A stretch of 64,000 nucleotides of DNA from Clostridia bacterium. Lineage in GTDB: Bacteria; Bacillota; Clostridia; Oscillospirales; Acutalibacteraceae. Both the position numbers and the translations under genes were made by a program. The first letter of the stretch is position 1. Each line of letters begins with the position of its first letter. Below the pieces are notes generated by a model. That model did no database searches, was not told where the DNA came from, and saw nothing but the letters and a program-made list of their open reading frames with translations. The stretch is taken from NCBI GenBank assembly GCA_017415025.1, contig JAFQJH010000016.1, forward strand, positions 91,438 to 155,437. The letters run 5' to 3'. Shown here one piece after another: positions 34,246 through 46,019 of the stretch.

Positions 34246-36093
34246 ATGGCAAAGATTATCGGTATCGACTTAGGTACAACAAACTCATGTGTATCAGTTA
34301 TTGAAGGCGGCGAGCCTGTTGTTATCGCAAACGCAGAGGGCGCAAGAACAACTCCGTCAGTTGTCGGCTTCGGCAAGAACGGCGAGAGAATGGTTGGCCA
34401 GGTTGCAAAGAGACAGGCTATCACAAACCCTGACAGAACAGTTTCTTCAATCAAGCGTCAGATGGGTACAGATTACAAGGTAACAATCGACGACAAGAAG
34501 TACACTCCGCAGGAAATTTCTGCAATGATTCTTCAGAAGCTTAAGACTGATGCAGAAGCATATCTCGGCGACACGGTAACAGAGGCTGTTATCACAGTTC
34601 CCGCATATTTCACAGACGCACAGCGTCAGGCTACAAAGGACGCAGGTAAGATTGCAGGTCTCGAGGTTAAGAGAATCATCAACGAGCCCACAGCAGCAGC
34701 TCTTGCTTACGGTATCGACAAGGAAGACGACCAGAAGGTTATGGTTTATGACCTCGGCGGCGGTACCTTCGACGTTTCAATCATCGAAATGGGCGACGGT
34801 GTTCAGGAGGTTCTTGCAACAGCAGGTAACAACCGTCTCGGCGGTGACGACTTCGACCAGAGAGTTATGGACTGGATCGTAAACGAATACAAGATGTCAA
34901 GCGGCATTGACCTTCGTGCAGACAAGATGGCTATGCAGAGACTTAAGGAAGCTGCAGAAAAGGCAAAGATTGAGCTTTCAGGTGTTACATCATCAGACAT
35001 CAACCTTCCCTACATCACAGTTGACGCAACAGGTCCGAAGCACCTTGAAATGACTCTTACAAGAGCAAAGTTCAACGAGCTTACAGCAGACCTTGTTGAG
35101 GCTACAATGGGCCCCGTTCGTCAGGCTATGAAGGATTCAGGTCTTTCAAATTCAGAAATTGACAAGGTTCTTATGGTCGGCGGTTCTTCAAGAATTCCCG
35201 CTGTTCAGGAAGCTATTAAGAAGTTTATCGGCAAGGAGCCGTTCAAGGGCATCAACCCCGACGAGTGCGTTGCAATCGGCGCATCACTTCAGGCAGGTGT
35301 TCTCGGCGGTGAGGTTAAGGGTCTCCTTCTCCTCGACGTTACTCCGCTTTCACTCGGTATCGAGACAATGGGCGGTATCAACACAAAGATTATCGAAAGA
35401 AATACAACAATCCCCGTAAAGAAGAGCCAGATTTTCTCAACTGCAGTTGACAATCAGCCGTCTGTTGAGGTTCACGTTCTTCAGGGTGAAAGAGAGTTTG
35501 CGAAGGATAACAAGACTCTCGGCGTATTCCACCTTGACGGCATTATGCCGGCACGCCGCGGTGTTCCGCAGATCGAAGTAACCTTCGATATCGACGCTAA
35601 CGGTATCGTTCACGTTTCCGCAAAGGACCTCGGCACAAATAAGGAACAGTCAATCTCAATCACATCTTCAACAAATATGTCCAAGGAAGATATCGAAAAG
35701 GCTGTTCACGAGGCAGAGCAGTTCGCACAGGAAGATAAGCAGCGCCGTGAAGAGGTTGATACAAGAAACAACGCTGACCAGATGGTTTACCAGTGCGAGA
35801 AGATGATTTCCGAAGAGGGCGATAAGTTCCCCGAGGAGGATAAGGCAGCACTCACAGCAGATATCGAAGCACTCAAGGAAGCTCTCAAGGGTGATGACAT
35901 CAACCTCATCAAGAATAAGCAGGAGGCTCTCCAGGCTAAGTTCTACGAGGTATCAGAGAAGATTTATAAGGCAGCTCAGGCTGCAGCAGGCGCACAGGGC
36001 GCACCCGATATGGGTGATATGGGCGGTGCTCCGAACGGCGGTAACGACGGCTTCTACGAGGCTGATTACACAGACGTAACAGACGACGAATAA
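34246..36093 (+). CDS. dnaK: DnaK, Hsp70 chaperone
   Basis: 615 residues. [13 protein letters not shown] (phosphate-1), [15 protein letters not shown] (phosphate-2), [11 protein letters not shown] (adenosine), linker [19 protein letters not shown], then substrate-binding beta domain and helical lid. It lacks the roughly 24-residue ATPase insertion of Gram-negative DnaK, as expected for Firmicutes. The C-terminus is acidic/Gly-rich. Strong GGAGG site. A hairpin follows before dnaJ. Confidence 0.98.
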   Translation: MAKIIGIDLGTTNSCVSVIEGGEPVVIANAEGARTTPSVVGFGKNGERMVGQVAKRQAITNPDRTVSSIKRQMGTDYKVTIDDKKYTPQEISAMILQKLKTDAEAYLGDTVTEAVITVPAYFTDAQRQATKDAGKIAGLEVKRIINEPTAAALAYGIDKEDDQKVMVYDLGGGTFDVSIIEMGDGVQEVLATAGNNRLGGDDFDQRVMDWIVNEYKMSSGIDLRADKMAMQRLKEAAEKAKIELSGVTSSDINLPYITVDATGPKHLEMTLTRAKFNELTADLVEATMGPVRQAMKDSGLSNSEIDKVLMVGGSSRIPAVQEAIKKFIGKEPFKGINPDECVAIGASLQAGVLGGEVKGLLLLDVTPLSLGIETMGGINTKIIERNTTIPVKKSQIFSTAVDNQPSVEVHVLQGEREFAKDNKTLGVFHLDGIMPARRGVPQIEVTFDIDANGIVHVSAKDLGTNKEQSISITSSTNMSKEDIEKAVHEAEQFAQEDKQRREEVDTRNNADQMVYQCEKMISEEGDKFPEEDKAALTADIEALKEALKGDDINLIKNKQEALQAKFYEVSEKIYKAAQAAAGAQGAPDMGDMGGAPNGGNDGFYEADYTDVTDDE

Positions 36094-36102
36094 TTTTAAG
36101 GT

Positions 36103-36142
36103 AAACAAAGGGCTTGCGGTATTTTTGCCGCAACCCTTGTTT
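36103..36142 (+). other. Intergenic hairpin between dnaK and dnaJ
   Basis: AAACAA-GGG-TTGCGG (36103-36119, two bulged bases) pairs with CCGCAACCCTTGTTT (36128-36142). Only TTCC follows, so it is not a standard terminator; an mRNA-processing or stabilising role is possible. Confidence 0.6.
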
Positions 36143-36162
36143 CCGAGTCAGGGGCTTGAATT

Positions 36163-37323
36163 ATGGCTGATAAAAGAGACTACTATGAGGTGCTCGGCGT
36201 TGAAAAAAGCGCGAGTGCCGACGAAATAAAAAAAGCATACAGAAAAAAAGCGAAGCAGTACCACCCCGACCTTAACCCCGGCGATAAGGAAGCTGAGGCA
36301 AAGTTCAAGGAGGCTAACGAGGCTTACGAGGTTTTGAGCGACGACCAGAAAAAGGCTCGCTATGACCAGTTCGGCCACGCAGGCGTTGACCCGAATTACG
36401 GCGCAGGAGGCGGCGGCTTTGGCGGCGGCTTCGGCGGTTTCGGTGATGATATCGACCTTGGCGATATTTTCTCGAGCTTCTTCGGCGGAGGCGGCGGCTT
36501 CGGTGGTGGCGGCGGAAGACGTGCCAATCCGAATGCACCGCGCAGAGGTGAGGACTTACAGTCAACTGTTACAATCTCCTTTGAGGAGGCGGCAAAGGGC
36601 TGTAAGCGTAAGGTTGACGTCAACCGCATTGACGTCTGCTCCGAATGTAACGGCTCGGGTGCGCAGAAGGGCACTTCACCCACAACCTGTCCCGAATGTC
36701 ACGGAACAGGTCAGGTTACTGCACAGCAGAGAACGCCCTTCGGTGTTATTCAGACTCAGCGTGCCTGCTCACGTTGCGGCGGTAAGGGCAAGATTGTCGA
36801 AAATCCGTGCCAGAAGTGCCGCGGCAGAGGCAGAGTTTCAAAGCACAGCACGCTTGAGGTCAATATTCCCGCAGGTATTGATGACCGTCAGATTCTCAAC
36901 GTAAGAGGCGAGGGTAACAAGGGCATCAACGGAGGTCCGTCGGGCGATCTTCATGTCAATGTCAATGTCCGTCCTCATCCGTTCTTTGAGCGTGACGGCT
37001 TCAACGTATGGTGCGATGTTCACGTAACCTTCGTTCAGGCTACTCTCGGCGATACGCTTATGGTTCCCACGCTTGACGGTAAGGTAAAATACGATATTCC
37101 TGCAGGTACACAGCCGGGTGCGGTTTATGTCCTCAAGGGTAAGGGTATCCAGAACATACACACAAAGGTTCGCGGCAATCAGCTTGTGCGCATTATAGTT
37201 GATGTACCCACCAAGCTCAACTCGGAGCAGAAGGACGCGTTGCTTAAGTTCAACGAGGCTATGGGCGGCGATAAGCCCGATGCGGACGATAAAAAAGGCT
37301 TTTTTGGAAAGAAGCGCAGATAA
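36163..37323 (+). CDS. dnaJ: DnaJ, Hsp40 co-chaperone
   Basis: 386 residues. J domain (5-70) with the essential HPD in YHPDLNPGD; Gly/Phe-rich region (about 75-125); four zinc CxxCxGxG repeats ([32 protein letters not shown], about 155-225); C-terminal client-binding domains. It stimulates DnaK ATP hydrolysis and delivers clients. The next gene starts on the base after its stop codon. Confidence 0.98.
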   Translation: MADKRDYYEVLGVEKSASADEIKKAYRKKAKQYHPDLNPGDKEAEAKFKEANEAYEVLSDDQKKARYDQFGHAGVDPNYGAGGGGFGGGFGGFGDDIDLGDIFSSFFGGGGGFGGGGGRRANPNAPRRGEDLQSTVTISFEEAAKGCKRKVDVNRIDVCSECNGSGAQKGTSPTTCPECHGTGQVTAQQRTPFGVIQTQRACSRCGGKGKIVENPCQKCRGRGRVSKHSTLEVNIPAGIDDRQILNVRGEGNKGINGGPSGDLHVNVNVRPHPFFERDGFNVWCDVHVTFVQATLGDTLMVPTLDGKVKYDIPAGTQPGAVYVLKGKGIQNIHTKVRGNQLVRIIVDVPTKLNSEQKDALLKFNEAMGGDKPDADDKKGFFGKKRR

Positions 37324-37965
37324 ATGAAGTATAAGGCATATATTTTCGACCTTGACGGCACGCTTCTTGATACACTTCTTGACCTTGCAAATGCGGTGAA
37401 TTTTGCAATGCGTGCCAAGGGGTATCCCGAGAGAACGGTTGAAGAGGTCAGAAACTTTATCGGCAACGGAATTAAGATGCTGATTAAGCGTTCCGTTCCC
37501 GAAAACACAAGCGGAAAAGACTACGCCGAAGCACTCGAGATTTTCACAAAATACTATCTCGAGCATATCGCAGATTACACAAAACCGTATGACGGTATGA
37601 TTGATGTCGTAAAGACTCTCCGCGAAAACGGTTGTAAGGTTGCGGTGCTTTCAAATAAGGCACATTTCGCCGCGCAGGCGGTTGTGAAGGACTTTTTCGG
37701 GGATATCTTCGATATCGTTGTCGGCAAAATGGACGAATTTCCGTCAAAGCCCGAGCCCGAGTCACTTTTTTATACGATGAAAACACTCGGTGTAACTGCT
37801 GAAGAAAGTGTTTATATCGGCGATTCGGACGTTGATGTGTTCACGGCGCACAACGCAGGGCTTCCCTGCATCGGTGTAACGTGGGGTAACCGCGACGAAG
37901 ACGTTTTAATTGCAAGCGGTGCGGAATATATTGCACGTACCCCGAATGAAATATTGGATATATAA
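37324..37965 (+). CDS. HAD-family phosphatase, phosphoglycolate phosphatase-like
   Basis: 213 residues. Motif I FDLDGTLLDT with both Asp, motif II VLSNKA, motif III Lys in FPSKPEPES, motif IV YIGDSDVDV. The helical cap between motifs I and II and the length match Gph/PgmB-type phosphatases. It abuts dnaJ with no gap, so it is cotranscribed in the heat-shock operon. Substrate unknown; phosphoglycolate or a sugar phosphate is likely. Confidence 0.85.
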   Translation: MKYKAYIFDLDGTLLDTLLDLANAVNFAMRAKGYPERTVEEVRNFIGNGIKMLIKRSVPENTSGKDYAEALEIFTKYYLEHIADYTKPYDGMIDVVKTLRENGCKVAVLSNKAHFAAQAVVKDFFGDIFDIVVGKMDEFPSKPEPESLFYTMKTLGVTAEESVYIGDSDVDVFTAHNAGLPCIGVTWGNRDEDVLIASGAEYIARTPNEILDI

Positions 37966-37968
37966 ACA

Positions 37969-38010
37969 AAACCTCCCTGCTTCATCGAAGCAAGGAGGTT
38001 TATTGCTTTT
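37969..38010 (+). terminator. Terminator of the hrcA operon
   Basis: AAACCTCC-TGCTTC / GAAGCA-GGAGGTTT, loop ATC, tail TATTGCTTTT. Confidence 0.85.
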
Positions 38011-38023
38011 AATTGGTTAGGAA

Positions 38024-38824
38024 TTACTGAATCTGGTCAAGAGCTATTTCTTTGTAGCCTTTAAGGCTGAAGCAAGTCTCGTCAACGCCCTGTTTAAAAT
38101 CAACAATCTTCTGAATTCCGGCTTCTCCGTCAGCGGCAGAGCCGATCATCTTCCATTTGCCGTCCTTGAAGTAATAATCGGTAACAGAGCCGTCAGCGTG
38201 GCTGTAGCTTTCACGGATGTATTCTACGCCGTCAACCGTTACTTTTTCCGAGCCGACGTAAGTTGCCTTTTCGGGAGAACCGATTACAGTGTTGATTTCC
38301 TGATCGTTTTCAGCATAGAAGCCCTTAATCAAGCCCATTTCCATCGGAAAAACAAGATAAGTTTTGCCTTCAAGGCAGAGCACGCGGAGTGTTATCCCTT
38401 TAGCACCCGTTTCAACACAGATATCGTTGTTTCTGATCATAGCCGTTGCCGTTCTTACCTCGCCGTCAGCCTCGACCTCGGTTATAAAGGTGAATTTGCC
38501 CGTTTTTATAACAGGGTCAATGATCTGCGCCTTGTAGCTTGTAACAAGCTCGTCCTCGACCTCCAGGTCACCGTTATAGATACCGACAGCAATCATAAGC
38601 ACGGATAGAGCATCAACAGAGTTAATTCTGCCGTCACCGTTGATGTCCATATACTCTGTGTTTGCACCGTCGTTGAAGCCGACAGAGTGGCGGAGAATCA
38701 ATAGCGCGTCCGTTGAATTTGCTTTATTGTCAGAATTGACGTCACCTACAAGTCGTGCGTAAGCACCGACCGAGCAGGTAAGTGCAAATAAAATTACAAG
38801 AAAAAGTGAAATAAATCTTTTCAT
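38024..38824 (-). CDS. Secreted protein with N-terminal type I dockerin
   Basis: 266 residues. Signal peptide 1-23 (MKRFISLFLVILFALTCSVG). Directly after it lie two calcium-binding dockerin repeats: GDVNSDNKANSTDALLILRH (about 27-46) and DINGDGRINSVDALSVLMI (about 61-79), each with the Asp/Asn EF-loop and following helix. Residues about 95-266 form a beta-rich domain of unknown type, resembling lipoprotein-type folds. Dockerins normally sit at the C-terminus of cellulosomal enzymes; here it is N-terminal. No scaffoldin or cohesin is in this window. Confidence 0.85.
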   Translation of the reverse strand: MKRFISLFLVILFALTCSVGAYARLVGDVNSDNKANSTDALLILRHSVGFNDGANTEYMDINGDGRINSVDALSVLMIAVGIYNGDLEVEDELVTSYKAQIIDPVIKTGKFTFITEVEADGEVRTATAMIRNNDICVETGAKGITLRVLCLEGKTYLVFPMEMGLIKGFYAENDQEINTVIGSPEKATYVGSEKVTVDGVEYIRESYSHADGSVTDYYFKDGKWKMIGSAADGEAGIQKIVDFKQGVDETCFSLKGYKEIALDQIQ

Positions 38825-38910
38825 TTTCAGTTATCCTTTCGTTAGTGTTTGTTGATTATAACACATTTTTTATAAAAATACCATACAAAAAAGAACAAAA
38901 CGGAAATTTA

Positions 38911-38939
38911 TTGACTGTCAGATAATGGAATGGTATAAT
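38911..38939 (+). promoter_or_regulatory. SigA-type promoter of small-gene pair
   Basis: TTGACT (38911-38916), 17 bases, TATAAT (38934-38939). Confidence 0.8.
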
Positions 38940-38958
38940 AAATCAAGGAGGCGATTTT

Positions 38959-39198
38959 ATGGATAAAAAAGCAAGGAAAAAGCTCGCACCGATTATCATA
39001 ACAATCGCGGTGGTAATTTTCTCACTCGCTTATGTCAGCTTTTTCGTTTTTCTTGCCGTCTCCGCGCCCGAAACGCTCATTGTTTCGGTAATAGCCATTG
39101 TTATTTATCTGGGCGTGTGCATCGGCGTTGTTGCCGCACTCAGAGAAAGAATAAAAGAAATAAACGGAGGAGAAGAAGATGAAGCTCTTAAGTATTAA
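38959..39198 (+). CDS. Small membrane protein, two helices
   Basis: 79 residues. Hydrophobic helices at about 11-34 and 38-60 are flanked by a basic N-terminus (MDKKARKKL) and a charged C-terminus (RERIKEINGGEEDEALKY). No known motif. ATG follows AAGGAGG. It overlaps the YbjQ-family gene by 20 bases, so the two are cotranscribed and probably functionally linked. A membrane partner for the YbjQ oligomer is possible. Confidence 0.75.
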   Translation: MDKKARKKLAPIIITIAVVIFSLAYVSFFVFLAVSAPETLIVSVIAIVIYLGVCIGVVAALRERIKEINGGEEDEALKY

Positions 39199-39490
39199 CC
39201 ACGTTCCCGGCGCAGAAATTGAAGCCCTCGGTATGGTCAAGGGCTCAGTTGTGCAGACAAAAAATTTCGGCAGAGATTTTATGGCAGGGATGAAAACCCT
39301 TGTCGGCGGTGAGATCAAAAGCTACACCGATATGCTCAATGAGGCACGTGCAATCGCAACAAAGCGTATGGTTGACGAGGCGGAGGCACTCGGCGCAGAT
39401 GCCGTTATCGGTGTAACGTACGGCAGTGCAGCAGTTATGCAGGGCGCCGCAGAGGTTATCGCCTACGGTACAGCGGTTAAAATCAAATAA
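39179..39490 (+). CDS. YbjQ/UPF0145 family protein
   Basis: 103 residues, full family length. The core reads VVQTKNFGRDF, ARAIATKRMVDEAEALGADAVIGVTYG and AEVIAYGTAVKI, the usual heavy-metal-binding-domain-like UPF0145 signature of small pentameric proteins. ATG is preceded by GGAGGAGAAG inside the upstream gene. Biological role of the family is not established. Confidence 0.88.
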   Translation: MKLLSINHVPGAEIEALGMVKGSVVQTKNFGRDFMAGMKTLVGGEIKSYTDMLNEARAIATKRMVDEAEALGADAVIGVTYGSAAVMQGAAEVIAYGTAVKIK

Positions 39491-39502
39491 GGATATCATA
39501 TC

Positions 39503-39538
39503 AAAAAAACCGACGGCCGACCGTCGGTTTTTTGTTTA
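39503..39538 (+). terminator. Terminator after the YbjQ-family gene
   Basis: AAAACCGACGG / CCGTCGGTTTT, loop CCGA, T run. Confidence 0.9.
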
Positions 39539-39655
39539 AGAAGCAATGTACAATTTTAACACTCGTCTGGAATAATGGTTGCCATTCAACCAATATCTCG
39601 TCAGTTACTCTGCAGTAAATACTATTATATAAAATGTATACAAGATGAATAAAAC

Positions 39656-41071
39656 TTAAAAATGTCCGCCTCTGATTTTAACGATAATCGCATCAATCTT
39701 CATATAAACAAGACCGAGGAATTCAACAACCTTGTAAAGGAATCGCTGGAATTTCTTGAGGAACATATCGTCGTTCTGTTCTTCTGTTTTCTCGATAGTA
39801 ATGCTGTCAAGTAGGACGCTGTTGTCGCCGCGGCGCGTTTCAATCTTCATTGTGTCGCCTTCAAACTCGAGCGTTGTGTAGGTTGTAACGTCGTTCTCGC
39901 TGAACTCGTAAGCGATGAACGGGAAGCTTCCGCTGAAGCTGCCGTGGTCGCAAACTGCGTTTGTGTTAAGATAGATTATACCGTTCGGATTTTTGTACGT
40001 TTTTCCGCTTTCAGCCTTACCTACAATCATACTCTCCGTCATAAAGTGTGAACGGCCCTGAAGATGGCTATGTCCTGTAAGAACAAGGTCAAGGTCAAAT
40101 GTGTCATAAATCGGCGTGAACACAGCGTTAAGAAGAATCTGTGTTTCAGGGTCAAGACCGCTGTAACCGGGGCCGAAAAGTGCCTGGTGCATAACTCCGA
40201 TACGCCATTTTGCATCCTTGTTGAGCTCAACAGCTTCTTTTGCCATTGCCATATGGTCGGCGGCACTTGATGACGTAGCATCAAAGAAGAGGTAAAGAAC
40301 GTCGCCGTAGCGGAACCAGAAGTCACGGTCAAGTCCCTCAAAGTATTTGCCGAAATACTCATTGGGCATATTTGTATAATAATTGTATGTCATACCCTTT
40401 TTGTCGTGGTTGCCGATAGCGAGAGCCATAGGAAGACTGCGGAGTGCTTCGGGCATAAGAAGTGTCTGCCACTCGTCAGCGGTTTTGCCCGTTGAAGTGT
40501 TGTCGCCGGGGGATACGAGATAGCTGATATCGGGATTCTTTGTCAAAGCCTCTGAAAGCACGTTGTTCCAGTTGTAGCCGACGTCGGACTGAATCTGTGA
40601 ATCTTCACTCTGTCCGCCTATCTGAATGTCACCGATAACCATTGCCTTGTGTGAGCCGAAGGACTTTGTCTCATACTTGCAGGGCTCACTCCAGCCGTTG
40701 CCTGTATTCCACTGATAATAATAAGTTGTGTTTTCGGTGAGTCCCGTGATTGTAACACGGCATACAAGCTGATAATCGTTTTCAGCCTCCGTTGTTTTGC
40801 CCTCAAAAACTACTGCGTTAGCCATTGCAGCGCTTTTAGCAAGGCGTACCTTCGGTGTTGCCGTTTCCTTTGCGGAATGCCATACGAGGCTTACCTCGCT
40901 CTCGTTTGCACCTACGCAAAGCATCGGCAGCTCGTTGCCGTCGCAAAGTGAGCCGTAAAGCTCATCCCATTCCTCGCGCTCAAGACGGGGTGCATCAAAT
41001 GCCGCAACGGATGACGTTCCGAGCTGTAATGCAAAAATCAGCGCAAGAAAAACAGCTAAAAACTTTTTCAT
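39656..41071 (-). CDS. Secreted purple-acid-phosphatase-like metallophosphoesterase
   Basis: About 471 residues. Signal peptide at MKKFLAVFLALIFALQLG; start chosen at the ATG 41071, which has GGAGG upstream, while a longer frame adds an implausible leader. An N-terminal fibronectin-III-like domain (about 45-135; CVGANESEVSLVWHSA) precedes a calcineurin-like fold with metal motifs VIGDIQ, SPGDNTS, IGNHDKKG, GVMHQALFG and LVLTGHSHLQGRSH. This matches bacterial purple acid phosphatases acting on phosphomonoesters. The last 40 residues form an amphipathic hydrophobic segment after a charged linker, possibly for membrane retention. Confidence 0.88.
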   Translation of the reverse strand: MKKFLAVFLALIFALQLGTSSVAAFDAPRLEREEWDELYGSLCDGNELPMLCVGANESEVSLVWHSAKETATPKVRLAKSAAMANAVVFEGKTTEAENDYQLVCRVTITGLTENTTYYYQWNTGNGWSEPCKYETKSFGSHKAMVIGDIQIGGQSEDSQIQSDVGYNWNNVLSEALTKNPDISYLVSPGDNTSTGKTADEWQTLLMPEALRSLPMALAIGNHDKKGMTYNYYTNMPNEYFGKYFEGLDRDFWFRYGDVLYLFFDATSSSAADHMAMAKEAVELNKDAKWRIGVMHQALFGPGYSGLDPETQILLNAVFTPIYDTFDLDLVLTGHSHLQGRSHFMTESMIVGKAESGKTYKNPNGIIYLNTNAVCDHGSFSGSFPFIAYEFSENDVTTYTTLEFEGDTMKIETRRGDNSVLLDSITIEKTEEQNDDMFLKKFQRFLYKVVEFLGLVYMKIDAIIVKIRGGHF

Positions 41072-41241
41072 AAATAAAACCTCCGTAAATAAAATTAACA
41101 AATTTGGTAATAAATAAATTTTAACGGATATATTTATAATATTCAATATACGAAATAAACATAAATGCGGCTGATTTTTTGGAAATAGGGGTCTTTAAAG
41201 GTCAAAAAATCCCTTTTAGTAGAATATTTTTACAAAAAAGC

Positions 41242-41271
41242 TTGACAAAATCTATGCAATAGTGATAGAAT
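41242..41271 (+). promoter_or_regulatory. SigA-type promoter of the str operon
   Basis: TTGACA (41242-41247), 18 bases, TAGAAT (41266-41271). Confidence 0.8.
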
Positions 41272-41290
41272 ACTCAAGCATGATATAAAA

Positions 41291-41338
41291 TGCTTTATTA
41301 TGGGTTCGAGCGGATTTCTGCCGAAAACAAATAAAGCA
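41291..41338 (+). promoter_or_regulatory. Stem-loop in the rpsL leader
   Basis: TGCTTTATT (41291-41299) pairs perfectly with AATAAAGCA (41330-41338). The 30-base interior can fold further (CGGATTTCTGCCG). Candidate ribosomal-protein autoregulatory leader. Confidence 0.5.
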
Positions 41339-41371
41339 ATCATCAAAAATCTATGAAAGGAGATGTAGTAT

Positions 41372-41794
41372 TTGCCTACCTTTAATCAGTTAGTCAGAAA
41401 CGGCAGACAGACTATCGAAAAGAAGTCAACAGCTCCCGCTCTTCTCAAGGGCTTGAATTCTAAGAAGAACATTGTTACAGATCAGAATTCTCCTCAGAAG
41501 CGTGGCGTTTGCACAGCAGTTAAGACAGCTACACCTAAGAAGCCTAACTCAGCTCTTCGTAAGATTGCCAGAGTTCGTCTTACAAACGGTATCGAAGTTA
41601 CTTCATACATTCCCGGTGTTGGTCATAACCTGCAGGAGCACAGCGTTGTTCTTATTCGTGGCGGTCGTGTTAAGGACCTTCCCGGTGTTCGTTACCACAT
41701 CATCCGTGGTACACTCGATACTCAGGGTGTTAACGGAAGAATGCAGTCCCGTTCAAAGTACGGTGCAAAGCGTCCGAAGGCTGCTAAAAAGTAA
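41372..41794 (+). CDS. rpsL: 30S ribosomal protein S12
   Basis: 140 residues. [12 protein letters not shown] at the start, [18 protein letters not shown] (the streptomycin-relevant Lys is present) and [17 protein letters not shown] near the end are all classical. The segment around residues 22-42 (STAPALLKG...NSPQ) is longer than in E. coli, as in many Clostridia. TTG start with AAGGAGATG. First gene of rpsL-rpsG-fusA-tuf. A 180-base gap separates it from rpsG. Confidence 0.98.
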   Translation: MPTFNQLVRNGRQTIEKKSTAPALLKGLNSKKNIVTDQNSPQKRGVCTAVKTATPKKPNSALRKIARVRLTNGIEVTSYIPGVGHNLQEHSVVLIRGGRVKDLPGVRYHIIRGTLDTQGVNGRMQSRSKYGAKRPKAAKK

Positions 41795-41893
41795 TTCCTG
41801 CTTCAAAGGAAAAGTTTTATTAAGACAGAATCTTCTTGCAGGCTGCGCAGGGTAAGGTACGCTGCGTAACAATGTGAGAGTGTATATATATAA

Positions 41894-42445
<552 letters not shown>

Positions 42446-42496
42446 TCTTCCTGTTTATCAGGTGTTTATTAAGTGTTTTAATTTACGGAGGTTAAT

Positions 42497-44572
<2,076 letters not shown>

Positions 44573-44591
44573 GTTCTTTTTTAAAAAGTAC

Positions 44592-44620
44592 TTGAATTTT
44601 GTTTCTGGATTTGGTACAAT
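44592..44620 (+). promoter_or_regulatory. Internal promoter for tuf
   Basis: TTGAAT (44592-44597), 17 bases, TACAAT (44615-44620). Lets tuf be expressed above the rest of the str operon. Confidence 0.7.
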
Positions 44621-44684
44621 GGACTTATGCAGTATGCATTGAATATTAAATTAAAAATTAATTACCAAAGGGAGGAAATTCCAA

Positions 44685-45887
44685 ATGGCAAAGGAAAAAT
44701 TTGAAAGAAGTAAGCCGCACGTTAACATTGGTACTATCGGCCACGTTGACCACGGTAAAACAACATTGACAGCTGCTATCACAAAGACACTCGCTATGAA
44801 GGGTGGCGCAGCATTCATCGACTACGCTAACATCGATAAGGCTCCTGAAGAGAGAGAGCGTGGTATCACAATCAACACAGCTCACGTTGAGTACGAGACA
44901 GATACTCGTCACTATGCTCACGTTGACTGCCCGGGCCATGCTGACTACATCAAGAACATGATCACTGGTGCTGCTCAGATGGACGGTGCTATCCTCGTTA
45001 TCGCTGCAACAGACGGCCCCATGGCTCAGACTAAGGAGCATCTCCTTCTTGCTCGTCAGGTTGGCGTTCCCTACATCATCGTATTCATGAACAAGTGCGA
45101 TCAGGTTGACGACGAAGAGCTTCTTGAGCTCGTTGAAATGGAAATCCGTGAGACACTCGACGAGTACGAGTTCCCCGGCGACGACACACCGATCATCAAG
45201 GGTTCTGCTCTTAAGGCTCTTGAGTATGCTGGTGGCGACACATCTGCTCCTGAGCTTGCACCCATCTGGGAGCTCATGGATGCTGTTGACTCTTACATCC
45301 CCACACCGGATCGTAAGGCAGACCTTCCCTTCATCATGCCTGTTGAGGACGTTTTCACAATCACAGGTCGTGGTACTGTTGCTACAGGTAGAGTTGAGCG
45401 TGGTCAGCTCAAGCTTTCTGAGGAAGTAGAAATCGTTGGTCTTACAGAAGAGAAGAGAAAGACTGTTGTTACAGGTATCGAAATGTTCCGTAAGCTCCTC
45501 GACTATGCTGAGGCAGGCGACAACATCGGTGCTCTCCTTCGTGGTATCCAGAGAACAGACATCGAGCGTGGTCAGGTTCTTGCAAAGCCGGGTTCAATCC
45601 ACCCGCACACAAAGTTTGCAGGCCAGGTTTACGTTCTTAATAAGGATGAAGGCGGCCGTCACACACCGTTCTTCAACAACTATCGTCCTCAGTTCTATTT
45701 CAGAACAACAGACGTTACAGGCGTTATCTCTCTTCCCGAAGGCGTAGAGATGTGTATGCCTGGTGACAACGTTACAATGAACGTTGAGCTCATCACTCCG
45801 ATCGCTATCGAAGAGGGTCTTCGTTTCGCTATCCGTGAGGGTGGCCGTACAGTTGGTTCAGGCGTTGTTACAGCTATCAACGAATAA
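44685..45887 (+). CDS. tuf: Elongation factor Tu
   Basis: 400 residues. [19 protein letters not shown] (G1), [21 protein letters not shown] (effector), [22 protein letters not shown] and NKCDQVDD (G4). Domains 2 and 3 are complete through [19 protein letters not shown]. It delivers aminoacyl-tRNA to the ribosome. Only one tuf copy is visible here. Confidence 0.99.
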   Translation: MAKEKFERSKPHVNIGTIGHVDHGKTTLTAAITKTLAMKGGAAFIDYANIDKAPEERERGITINTAHVEYETDTRHYAHVDCPGHADYIKNMITGAAQMDGAILVIAATDGPMAQTKEHLLLARQVGVPYIIVFMNKCDQVDDEELLELVEMEIRETLDEYEFPGDDTPIIKGSALKALEYAGGDTSAPELAPIWELMDAVDSYIPTPDRKADLPFIMPVEDVFTITGRGTVATGRVERGQLKLSEEVEIVGLTEEKRKTVVTGIEMFRKLLDYAEAGDNIGALLRGIQRTDIERGQVLAKPGSIHPHTKFAGQVYVLNKDEGGRHTPFFNNYRPQFYFRTTDVTGVISLPEGVEMCMPGDNVTMNVELITPIAIEEGLRFAIREGGRTVGSGVVTAINE

Positions 45888-45902
45888 TTAACTTATTCAT
45901 TC

Positions 45903-45937
45903 AAGAGGTAAGTCGAAAGGCTTACCTCTTTTTTCGT
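45903..45937 (+). terminator. Terminator after tuf
   Basis: AAGAGGTAAG / CTTACCTCTT around TCGAAAGG, with T run. Confidence 0.9.
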
Positions 45938-45958
45938 GCAACAAAATTTAATATATTG

Positions 45959-45987
45959 TTGATTTCTTTTGGCATCCGTGCTATTAT
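45959..45987 (+). promoter_or_regulatory. SigA-type promoter of the GH-A glycosidase gene
   Basis: TTGATT (45959-45964), 17 bases, TATTAT (45982-45987). Confidence 0.65.
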
Positions 45988-46019
45988 ATTACAAAATAGC
46001 AATTTGAAGAGGTGTGCTT

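Larger units (their letters stand above)
41072..41371. other. Intergenic region between phosphatase and rpsL
   Basis: Holds the AT-rich upstream region of the phosphatase gene, where I see no clear promoter, and the rpsL promoter with its roughly 95-base leader. No gene seen. Confidence 0.7.

Noticed and set aside
36838-37566. 242-residue minus-strand frame
   Set aside because: Antisense to dnaJ and the HAD gene, both with full family motifs.
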